DNA from: Phycisphaera sp.
Lineage (GTDB): Bacteria > Planctomycetota > Phycisphaerae > Phycisphaerales > UBA1924
Assembly: GCA_020639255.1 (NCBI GenBank)
Contig: JACKGZ010000004.1
Span: 1 to 64,000, forward strand
DNA length: 64,000 bases
Reading direction: 5' to 3'
Shown: positions 8,586 through 15,618 of the stretch, one piece after another
Position numbering within the stretch: the first letter of the stretch is position 1
Layout: each line of letters starts with the position of its first letter
Position numbers and translations under genes: made by a program
The notes under the pieces: model-generated
What the model was told of the DNA's origin: nothing
The model's database searches: none
The model's input: only the letters and a program-made list of their open reading frames with translations

Positions 8586-8975
8586 CTATTTGGAGATCTT
8601 CCCCTGATCATCGGTGTTCTCCAGTTCGAGCTCGTGATCCACGACAGCCAGTCCCTCAAGGACAAGCGCTCTGTCGTGCGCTCGGTCAAGGACCGACTCC
8701 ACCGCGAGCACCAGGTCTCGGTGGCTGAGGTCGCCGCGCAAGACGTGCTCAACGTCGCGGTCCTCGCGCTCGCCCTCGTCGGCACCGACGGGCGCTACGT
8801 GGGCCAGACCCTCGACCGCATCACCGAGAAGCTTCGCTCGCTCCACGACGCCGAGGTCCGCGCCGTCACGCGCCAGCTCCTCAAAGGCGAGGCGTACGAG
8901 AGCACGGACGAAGAGCTTGACGAAGAAACACTCGCCCAGGAAATGCTCGAACGCGCGTCGGAGGTGAGCCCATGA
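8541..8975 (+). CDS. DUF503 family protein
   Basis: This is a small conserved protein of unknown function (DUF503, YlxP-like) that commonly sits between infB and rbfA, as here. The family core starts at IIGVLQFELVI and includes SLKDKRSVVRSVKDRL. The only ATG in frame (8541) has no Shine-Dalgarno, and the 21 residues from it are translated from the palindromic element. The family's normal first residue falls on CTG at 8604, which has GGAG at 8592-8595, 8 nt upstream. I think CTG at 8604 is the likelier start (124 residues). The C-terminus is acidic. It overlaps rbfA by 4 nt (ATGA). Confidence 0.85.
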   Translation: MYERILSRIWPFGHLLFGDLPLIIGVLQFELVIHDSQSLKDKRSVVRSVKDRLHREHQVSVAEVAAQDVLNVAVLALALVGTDGRYVGQTLDRITEKLRSLHDAEVRAVTRQLLKGEAYESTDEELDEETLAQEMLERASEVSP

Positions 8976-9397
8976 GCCAGCGCAGCCAGCGCGTCTCGGC
9001 GCTCCTCCGCGAGTCGATCCAGGCGGTGATATCCAAGGGCCTCCAGGATCCCCGCGTCCGCGGCCTGATCACCGTCACCAAGGTGACGACCGCCGACGAC
9101 CTCAGCCAGTCGACCGTCTACGTCTCGATCATGCCCGTCGAGCACGCGGACCTCACAATGCACGGCCTCAAGGCAGCCGCGGCCCACATCCGCAGGCAAG
9201 CCGGCGCCAAGCTCTCGCTGGGTCGTCTGCCGCACCTGCTCTTCAAGCTCGACACCACGATCGCCCGCCAGGCGGGCGTGCTTGACGCCCTCGCCAAGGT
9301 CGCCCAGGAACGCGAGGAGCGCGAAGCCGCGGAGCAAGCCGAGATCGCAAGCGACCCGCAGCACTCCACCGAGGAGCCCGCAGCCGATGAGCGCTGA
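8972..9397 (+). CDS. rbfA: Ribosome-binding factor A
   Basis: RbfA is a cold-shock-linked 30S maturation factor that binds near 16S helix 1. The 141-residue protein has a single KH-like fold (residues 1-110). It starts SQRSQRVSALLRESIQAVIS, and contains DPRVRGLITVTKV, then STVYVSIMP and KLSLGRLPHLLFKLDTTI, all typical of the family. The last 30 residues are Glu/Ala-rich and low complexity. It starts in an ATGA overlap with the DUF503 gene and overlaps the next gene, so nusA-infB-DUF503-rbfA is probably one transcript. Confidence 0.95.
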   Translation: MSQRSQRVSALLRESIQAVISKGLQDPRVRGLITVTKVTTADDLSQSTVYVSIMPVEHADLTMHGLKAAAAHIRRQAGAKLSLGRLPHLLFKLDTTIARQAGVLDALAKVAQEREEREAAEQAEIASDPQHSTEEPAADER

Positions 9398-10115
9398 TCC
9401 CGCCGCCAATCTGGTTGGCCTGCTCGAACGCATCGCCGTCGCGGTGGAGGACATCGCACCGCGCCCCGTGTTCGAGATCGCCCCCGGCGAGGCGATGACC
9501 GACCCGGTCTGCCAGGAGCTCGTCTGGGCCTATCTCCTCTGGGAAGCCGACGACAAACGAGCCCGCGCCCTGGCCGGCAAGATGTGCGAATCGTTCGTGG
9601 ATCTCAACGAGTTCCGCGTCTGTCTGCCCTCTGAGCTCGCATCCTTTTTCGGCTCGTCCTACCCCAAGGCCGCCGAGCGAGGCGACCGGATGCGAGCCAC
9701 GCTCAACGACATCTACAACCGCGAGCACAGCGTTTCGCTCGAATCGCTCGGCGCGATGAACAAGCGCGACGCCCGCGCCTACCTCGACTCGCTCGAAGGC
9801 ATCCCGCCCTATGTCGCCGCACGCACGTTCCTCATCGGCCTCGGCGGGCACGCCTTCCCGCTCGACGAACGCCTCATGGGTGTGCTTGCAGCCGAGGAGG
9901 CGCTCGCCGAAACCGACGCCGGCGACCTCGTCACCGCCTCGACCTGGCTCGAACGCCAAGTTCGCTCGGGCGACGCGGCCCCAGCGCTTCACGCACTCGA
10001 GGCCTACGCCGCCAAGCCCGCATCCTCGCGACCAAAGCGAAAGTCCGTCACAAAAAAAACACCCAAGAAAGCCGGCTCGAGCAAGAAACACTCCCGCAAG
10101 AGCTCCAAGAGCTGA
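9387..10115 (+). CDS. HhH-GPD-like (endonuclease III-fold) protein with Lys-rich tail
   Basis: The ATG at 9387 overlaps the 3' end of rbfA and gives 242 residues. The central part (about 115-165) resembles the HhH-GPD region of DNA glycosylases: DARAYLDSLEGIPPYVAARTF, then a hydrophobic strand and PLDERLMGVL. The position of the catalytic Lys of endonuclease III (GxGRKTA) is replaced (IPPYVAARTF), while the following Asp (PLDERL) remains. No Fe-S cysteines are present. The last 30 residues are a basic tail rich in Lys, Ser and Arg, histone-like, probably for DNA binding. It may be a non-catalytic or divergent DNA-repair protein. The family call comes from motif reading only. Confidence 0.6.
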   Translation: MSADPAANLVGLLERIAVAVEDIAPRPVFEIAPGEAMTDPVCQELVWAYLLWEADDKRARALAGKMCESFVDLNEFRVCLPSELASFFGSSYPKAAERGDRMRATLNDIYNREHSVSLESLGAMNKRDARAYLDSLEGIPPYVAARTFLIGLGGHAFPLDERLMGVLAAEEALAETDAGDLVTASTWLERQVRSGDAAPALHALEAYAAKPASSRPKRKSVTKKTPKKAGSSKKHSRKSSKS

Positions 10116-10152
10116 ACCAGACACCACACCGAACGCATCGGAGACACCACCC

Positions 10153-10908
10153 ATGGCCGGTCACAGCAAATGGGCCAACATCAAGCACCACAAGGCCCGC
10201 ATGGACGCCAAGCGGTCCAAGATCTGGTCCAAGTGTTCCAAGGCGCTCATGGCCGCCGCACGCGCGGGCGGCCCCGACCCCGACATGAACCTCAGCCTGC
10301 GCTACGCGATCGACGAAGCCAAGTACGCCAACATGCCCAAGGACACCATCCAGCGCGCCATCCAGAAGGGCGCCGGCGCCGGTGCGGGCGATGACTACGA
10401 GACCGTCGTCTACGAGGGCTACGGCCCCGCGGGCACCGCCATCATCGTCGACGCGCTCACCGACAACCGCACACGCACCGTCACCGACGTCCGCACCATC
10501 TTCAAGAAGGCCGGCGGCTCGCTCGGCAACTCGGGCTCGGTCGCGTACATGTTCAGCACCAAGGGACGCATCATCATCGACGCATCCAAGGTCAGCGAAG
10601 AGCAGATCATGGACCTGGCCATCGAGGCCGGCGCCGAGGACGTGCAACCCCCCGAGGCCGACGGCGACGACGCCGGCTTCTGGACCGTGCTCACCGAAGC
10701 CACCGACTTCCAGCAGGTGAAGACCGCCATCGAAGGCGCCGGCATCGAGATCACCGAGGCCCAGATCGCCAAGATCCCCGCCGACACGATCGCCGTCGCG
10801 GGCGAGGACGCCAGGAAGGTCTTCAACCTCCTCGAAGCGCTCGAAGACAACGACGACGTCCAGGCCGTCGCGACCAACGCCGACATCGACCCTTCGGCCC
10901 TCGACTAA
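10153..10908 (+). CDS. yebC: YebC/PmpR family (TACO1-like) protein
   Basis: The ATG at 10153 gives 251 residues beginning MAGHSKWANIKHHKARMDAK, the near-invariant N-terminus of the family. NMPKDTIQRAIQKG and YEGYGPAGTAIIVDALTDNRTRT follow, and all three family domains are present at normal length. Members act as transcription regulators or as translation factors that relieve ribosome stalling; which applies here cannot be told. The ORF stays open upstream but that part lacks family similarity. Its TAA stop overlaps the stop of the convergent gene on the other strand. Confidence 0.95.
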   Translation: MAGHSKWANIKHHKARMDAKRSKIWSKCSKALMAAARAGGPDPDMNLSLRYAIDEAKYANMPKDTIQRAIQKGAGAGAGDDYETVVYEGYGPAGTAIIVDALTDNRTRTVTDVRTIFKKAGGSLGNSGSVAYMFSTKGRIIIDASKVSEEQIMDLAIEAGAEDVQPPEADGDDAGFWTVLTEATDFQQVKTAIEGAGIEITEAQIAKIPADTIAVAGEDARKVFNLLEALEDNDDVQAVATNADIDPSALD

Positions 10909-11684
10909 AGACCCAGGCCTGACGCGGGGTCCGCCTTACTCCACGCCACGATCGCGGCGTCGATCGTCCGTGCCGGCTCCATCGACTTCGACAGATCCAG
11001 CACCGCCGAGCAAGGCTCCGTCCGGATCGCCATCGCGCCCGTCACCGCCAGCAGATCGACCCGACGCTCGACCCTCGGCCCGCCCCAGCGCACCTGCGCC
11101 GTCGTTGCCGAAGTCACCGCGCCGACCGCGTCCACACCCGCTTCAGCGAGCGCATCGAGATCGACCGCCCGCCGAAGCCCCGCGTGCCCGTCCCTCAGGC
11201 ACGCCGCAAGAACGCCCGCACGCTCCGCAGCCGACACGATCTCCCGCACGACACCGTCCACCGGCTCGTCGGGCAGATCGAATGTCACCACCGCGTGCTC
11301 GCCGATGTTGAACGCCGCAAGCTCACCCGCAAGCTCGATCGCGCCGATCACCGCCGAGAGCGCCCGGTCAGAATGCTCGCACGACGCCAGGTGCGCCGTC
11401 GGCACAAAGACATCGATCCCCTTCCACGCGAGCTCCGACCGCCTGATCGCCGACGCCAGATCGCGCCTCGCGCTGCGCCCAAGATCCCTCGGGCGCAGCT
11501 CCGGGTGCGTCGCGTCGAGCACCACCGCCCGTGCGCCCGCCTGACTCATCCAATCGAGAAGCCCCTTGGCCGACGCCGCCGGCGCGTGCGCATGCGACGC
11601 GAGCCCACGCATCGAGCACGCGAGCGGCCCCGCACCGGCACCCATTGCCAAACCTTCCATGCCAAGTTGTATCCCGCCCCGCAC
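10905..11684 (-). CDS. Divergent TIM-barrel protein, sugar phosphate isomerase/epimerase-like
   Basis: Up to 259 residues with the alternating strand/helix pattern of xylose-isomerase-like TIM barrels. Examples are ARAVVLDATHPELRPRDL early, LASAIRRSELAWKGIDVFVP in the middle and a VDAVGAVTSA strand later. The Glu/His metal ligands of that superfamily are not obvious, so activity is uncertain. The start is ambiguous: ATG at 11645 (MGAGAGPLACSM) has GGAAGG 7 nt upstream and is preferred over 11684. The gene converges on yebC with overlapping stops and diverges from the membrane gene at 11715. Confidence 0.55.
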   Translation of the reverse strand: MRGGIQLGMEGLAMGAGAGPLACSMRGLASHAHAPAASAKGLLDWMSQAGARAVVLDATHPELRPRDLGRSARRDLASAIRRSELAWKGIDVFVPTAHLASCEHSDRALSAVIGAIELAGELAAFNIGEHAVVTFDLPDEPVDGVVREIVSAAERAGVLAACLRDGHAGLRRAVDLDALAEAGVDAVGAVTSATTAQVRWGGPRVERRVDLLAVTGAMAIRTEPCSAVLDLSKSMEPARTIDAAIVAWSKADPASGLGL

Positions 11685-11714
11685 ACCCGGGCACGCCCGC
11701 TACGATCCCGTGCC

Positions 11715-12350
11715 ATGAGCCCCATGCGTCGCCTGCTCGAAACGGTCCACCTCATCTTCGTCGGCCTCTGGATGGGCTCGCTCGCGATGGCCGGCGCCGC
11801 CGCGGCGATCATCTTCCCCACCGTCCGCGACCTCGACCCGAGCCTGCCCGCGTACGCCGCGTTCACCGGCCCGCATTGGAAACTCGCCGCGGGCCACGTC
11901 GCCTCGCGCATCTTCCTCGTCGCAGACGCAGTCTCTCTTGGCTGCCTGATCGTCTCGGGCCTCACGCTCGGGCTGGTCGTCGCCTCGAAAGAGCCCTGGC
12001 GGCAGGCATGGACAACCGGCATCCGCCTCGTCGCGTTCTTCGGCGCACTCTGTCTTCTGACCTACTCTTTCTTCTTCCTCGGCCCGCGCATGAACACGAA
12101 CATGCGCAGCTACTGGGACGCCGCCCAAGCCGGCGATAACGAAGCCGCGTTGCAGTACCAGGCCGCATTCGACAAGGACCACCCCACCGCGAGCACCGTC
12201 ATGGTTTCCTCGTTCGCGTGCGTCACGCTGCTCATGATCTCGGGCGCCTTCGCCGTCACGGGCCGCGCCCCCGCATCGAACGAGCCGACTGGTAGTCGTC
12301 AACCGAGACTCGAGCAACCCTCGCTCACGCGCAAGGGTCGGCTGTCATGA
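11715..12350 (+). CDS. DUF4149-like four-helix membrane protein
   Basis: ATG at 11715 gives 211 residues. An N-terminal ETVHLIFVGLWMGSLAMAG helix and three further membrane segments (about residues 60-90, 105-125 and 165-185) match the DUF4149/TMEM205-like pattern, including the FLGPRMN segment. Function is unknown. The C-terminal 25 residues are polar and end in an ATGA overlap with nth, suggesting translational coupling. The link between this membrane protein and the repair gene is probably only transcriptional. Confidence 0.7.
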   Translation: MSPMRRLLETVHLIFVGLWMGSLAMAGAAAAIIFPTVRDLDPSLPAYAAFTGPHWKLAAGHVASRIFLVADAVSLGCLIVSGLTLGLVVASKEPWRQAWTTGIRLVAFFGALCLLTYSFFFLGPRMNTNMRSYWDAAQAGDNEAALQYQAAFDKDHPTASTVMVSSFACVTLLMISGAFAVTGRAPASNEPTGSRQPRLEQPSLTRKGRLS

Positions 12351-13120
12351 GCAAGAAGCCAATCACAAAAAAAACGGCCTCGAAAAAGAAGCCCACATCC
12401 AGGAAAGCCACAAAGAAGAAAGCCGCGAAGAAAGCCGCAACCTCGATCGCGTTGCCTCAGGTCAACACGGCCGACAAGCGCCACGCCAAGCGTCTCCGCG
12501 ACATGCTCGCCGAGCACTACCCCGACGCCCACTGCGAGCTCGATTACACCGCGCCGCACGAGCTTCTGATCGCCACGATCCTCTCGGCCCAGTGCACCGA
12601 CGTCGCCGTCAACAAGGCCACGCCCGCGCTCTTCAAGAAGTTCCCCGCCCCCGCCGACTACGCAAAGTCCACGCCCGAGGCGATCGAGCCCTACGTCAAG
12701 ACGCTCGGTTTCTACCGCAACAAGGCCAAGTCCGTCCACGCCGCGATGTCCGCCGTCGTCAGCGACTTCGGCGGCGAAATCCCGAGCACCATGGAAGAAC
12801 TCCTCACCCTCCGCGGCGTCGCGCGCAAGACCGCCAACGTCGTCCTCTCCAACGCCTTCAACATCAACCTCGGCTTCGTCGTCGACACGCACGTCATGCG
12901 CCTCTCACGCCGACTCGGGCTCATCGAAGAATCCGAAGAGAACGACCCCGTCAAGATCGAGAAAAAGCTCATGGCCCTCTTCGCGCAGGAAGACTGGGGC
13001 TTGCTCTCGCACCTTCTCATCTTCCACGGCCGCCGCGCGTGCAAGGCGCGCATGGCCTCGTGCGCCGACCACCCGGTCTGCAAGAAGTTCGGACAGAATT
13101 GCGAACTTTGCCGGGAATGA
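12347..13120 (+). CDS. nth: Endonuclease III with Lys-rich N-terminal tail
   Basis: Nth is a bifunctional DNA glycosylase/AP lyase for oxidised pyrimidines. The 257-residue protein has ELLIATILSAQCTDVAVNKA, then the HhH motif LRGVARKTANVVL with the catalytic Lys, and VVDTHVMRLSRR with the catalytic Asp. The C-terminus has five cysteines spaced C-x6-C-x5-C-x6-C-x2-C instead of the usual C-x6-C-x2-C-x5-C, so the Fe-S cluster ligands are rearranged or one is extra. Residues 1-35 form a basic tail (KKTASKKKPTSRKATKKKAA) not found in E. coli Nth and echoing the tail at the end of the 9387-10115 product. Confidence 0.95.
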   Translation: MSKKPITKKTASKKKPTSRKATKKKAAKKAATSIALPQVNTADKRHAKRLRDMLAEHYPDAHCELDYTAPHELLIATILSAQCTDVAVNKATPALFKKFPAPADYAKSTPEAIEPYVKTLGFYRNKAKSVHAAMSAVVSDFGGEIPSTMEELLTLRGVARKTANVVLSNAFNINLGFVVDTHVMRLSRRLGLIEESEENDPVKIEKKLMALFAQEDWGLLSHLLIFHGRRACKARMASCADHPVCKKFGQNCELCRE

Positions 13121-13127
13121 ACCCGCT

Positions 13128-13967
13128 TTATTCCTTCCGGAACTTCGAAAGGTCAACGTCCTCGATCCCCTCGGGCCGCTCGATCGCCGGGAACTCGATG
13201 CCAGTCTCGATTGTATTTGAGATGATCTCGATCATCGCACCACCCACCACCTCGCGGATGGTCTTGGCGGTAAGCACACCAGATCCGAAATCCGTATAGT
13301 CCTCATACGACCGGCGAAACTCGATCGGCTGGCCGTTGAGGTCACGGACACCAGCGGCTCCGACGATCAACCCGCTCGATTTGCTGAACACGACCGCGCC
13401 CTTGCGACCCGAGAAGTACTCGACCTCGACGATGTAGATCGTGTCACCGTTCACGTCCTGCGAGTTCACCGTCGTGTAAGTCTTGTACTGATTCTTGTAA
13501 TCCGCGTCGGCATAGAAACGAGCACCGACCGCGAACCGCTCGAGTTCGTCCGGGCTCATCGCCGCAGCGGGCTGACCCTGCTCGACGGTCCAGCCGGCCT
13601 TGCCGTCAAAGTACTTCGTGGTCGTGGAAACACCGGGATAGATGATCTCCTGGATCAAGCTATCCGGAGCCTTGGCTGTCACTCGCAGGATCCCTGTCCG
13701 GACAGGCTTCTCGTCGCTGCCCTGATAGATCTTGAGCGTGGAGGTGAACCGACGCGTCTTGATCGCAAAGACCTTGTCTTTCCCGCCGATGGCTTCGATA
13801 TGCCTCTCAAACAGCGATTCAGCGCTGGGCAGCTCCGCCTGCTCGGTCGCCTGTGCGGGCTGGGCCGGGGCATCGTCCTGCCCCATAGCTGCAGGGCCTG
13901 TCATCGCGACGCCCAGCATCAGGGCACGGCCGATCGTGGTCCACTTCTTCACGGGATCCTCCGACAT
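13128..13967 (-). CDS. Secreted LolA-like outer-membrane-lipoprotein-sorting family protein
   Basis: The 279-residue protein has an N-terminal signal peptide (residues 1-29, cleaved near AAMGQDD), then a Pro/Ala/Gln-rich spacer. A domain beginning ESLFERHIEAIGGKDKVFAI follows, the usual opening of LolA/LolB-like and zinc-protease-associated periplasmic proteins, and continues with long beta strands (TIYIVEVEYFSGRKGAVVFS). It is predicted to be periplasmic and probably binds a lipid or lipoprotein. No catalytic motif is seen. It lies between convergent nth and the tRNA-Arg gene. Confidence 0.65.
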   Translation of the reverse strand: MSEDPVKKWTTIGRALMLGVAMTGPAAMGQDDAPAQPAQATEQAELPSAESLFERHIEAIGGKDKVFAIKTRRFTSTLKIYQGSDEKPVRTGILRVTAKAPDSLIQEIIYPGVSTTTKYFDGKAGWTVEQGQPAAAMSPDELERFAVGARFYADADYKNQYKTYTTVNSQDVNGDTIYIVEVEYFSGRKGAVVFSKSSGLIVGAAGVRDLNGQPIEFRRSYEDYTDFGSGVLTAKTIREVVGGAMIEIISNTIETGIEFPAIERPEGIEDVDLSKFRKE

Positions 13968-13989
13968 CTTGAAGTCAGTGCGGTTTCAA

Positions 13990-14063
13990 CGGGCTCGCCG
14001 CGATTCGAACGCGGAACCTTCGGCTTCGGAGGCCGACGCTCTATCCAGTTGAGCTACGAACCC
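13990..14063 (-). tRNA. tRNA-Arg (anticodon CCG)
   Basis: Reverse-strand cloverleaf: acceptor GGGTTCG/CGAGCCC with one G-U pair, D arm GCTC/GAGC, anticodon stem TCGGC/GCCGA with loop CTCCGAA (anticodon CCG), T stem CCGCG/CGCGG with loop TTCGAAT, and discriminator G at 13990. CCA is not encoded. It reads CGG, a common Arg codon at this GC content. Confidence 0.95.
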
Positions 14064-14160
14064 TGATCCGCCGGGGTTCGCCCGGCGCGTGCCCGCGATC
14101 GTACGATCGCCGCACCCCGCAGGCAACGAACCGCCCGCTTCGCCGATCCGGAGCCCCGAA

Positions 14161-15414
14161 GTGTCCACCACCGCTCATCCAGCTCCAAAGCCGGCACCGC
14201 TCGGGTTCGTGCTCGCCGTCACATTCGTCCTCAGCATCGGTACCGGCTCGCTCACCCACGGGCTGCACTTCATCGCCAAGGCCGCCGGCTTCAACCAGAT
14301 CTCGCTCTACGTCCTCGGATTCATCTTCGGCATCTGCTACATCGCCTCGGCCCTCTTCACGGGCCGCGTCGTGCGATTCCTCGAGAACAACCGTAAGACC
14401 GCCCTCGCCCCGCGAACGCTGCTCATCGCGATCACACTCGCCGCCGGTCTCATCTCCGGCACACCACCCATCCTCAAATTCCTGAACGAACCGGCCGAGT
14501 GGGCCATCTGGCTCGTCGCCGCCAGCTACGGCCTCATCACCGGGCTGCTCTGGCCCATGGTCGAGTGGTACCTCAGCGGCGGACGCCGCGGCAAGGCACT
14601 CCGCTCCGCTGCCGGACGATTCAACATCACCTGGACCGCCGCGGTTGTCGTCGCGTTTTTCATGCTCGCGCCCGTGCTCAAGGATCACTCAATCGAAGCA
14701 CTCTGGGGCGTGCTCGCGCTGTACATCATCGCGGCGCTGCTGATGCTCCCGTTCCCGAAGCGTCCACCGAAGCACATCGCCGATCACCTCGAGACCGAAG
14801 CCATCGACGCGGACGCTTCACGCAAACTCCTCGCAACCGCCCGCACGCTCCTGCCCGTCAGCTACATGCTCGGCGGCGTCCTGGGCCCCTACTTACCGGT
14901 CGCGCTCACGCGCATGGGCATCGACCTCTCATGGCAGCCCATCGTCGCCGCGATCTGGCTCACGGCGCGCATCCCAACCATGCTCGTCTTCGAACGCTGG
15001 CACGGGTGGCACGGCAAGGCCTGGCCCCTCGCGCTCGGCGCGATCACGCTCGCACTCGGATTCATCGGGTGCGTGCTCTCGCCGCTCATCCCGAACCAGT
15101 CCGTCGCGATCGTGAGCCTGTCGATCTCGCTCGCGCTCTTCGGCGCCGCGATGGGCACCATCTACACCGCGGCCATCTACTACGCCATGGAAGTCGGTCA
15201 AGGTGAGATCGACTCCGGCGCGATCCACGAGACGCTTATCGGTGTCGGCTACGCCCTCGGCCCCGCGCTCGGGATCTTCGCCTCGCTCGCAGTCAGGCTC
15301 GGTGTCGTTTCGGACCGCTTCTTCAGCGCGGTCCTGATCGGCGCAACCGTCCTCGCCTGCATCGGCCTCGCAACCCTGATCAACGCCCTCACAAAGCCCC
15401 ACAGGGCTTCGTAA
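14161..15414 (+). CDS. MFS-type transporter, 12 membrane segments
   Basis: The start is GTG at 14161 (GGAG 7 nt upstream), giving 417 residues. About twelve hydrophobic segments are spaced as in the major facilitator superfamily, with a polar central loop near residues 200-225 (PKRPPKHIADHLETE). FTGRVVRFLENNRK after the second helix is the loop 2-3 basic signature. The substrate is unknown, and no neighbouring pathway gene suggests one. It is transcribed divergently from the tRNA-Arg gene. Confidence 0.8.
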   Translation: MSTTAHPAPKPAPLGFVLAVTFVLSIGTGSLTHGLHFIAKAAGFNQISLYVLGFIFGICYIASALFTGRVVRFLENNRKTALAPRTLLIAITLAAGLISGTPPILKFLNEPAEWAIWLVAASYGLITGLLWPMVEWYLSGGRRGKALRSAAGRFNITWTAAVVVAFFMLAPVLKDHSIEALWGVLALYIIAALLMLPFPKRPPKHIADHLETEAIDADASRKLLATARTLLPVSYMLGGVLGPYLPVALTRMGIDLSWQPIVAAIWLTARIPTMLVFERWHGWHGKAWPLALGAITLALGFIGCVLSPLIPNQSVAIVSLSISLALFGAAMGTIYTAAIYYAMEVGQGEIDSGAIHETLIGVGYALGPALGIFASLAVRLGVVSDRFFSAVLIGATVLACIGLATLINALTKPHRAS

Positions 15415-15618
15415 ACACCGTTTTGGATGCATCGGGAAGCGTTCGGGGCTGTTCAAGGTTGAAATACGGGGGTTCTCCTTGCGAACACACACGCGGGTTG
15501 GACCGTCCAATATGCTGTGGCCACCCCAAGGTTGGTGTGGATCTCTCAGCCGGGAAGCCCTTCGGGCCGATGCTTGTGGGTGCATCCCCGCCTGAGAAAA
15601 AAACGAACGGAGGCGTGA

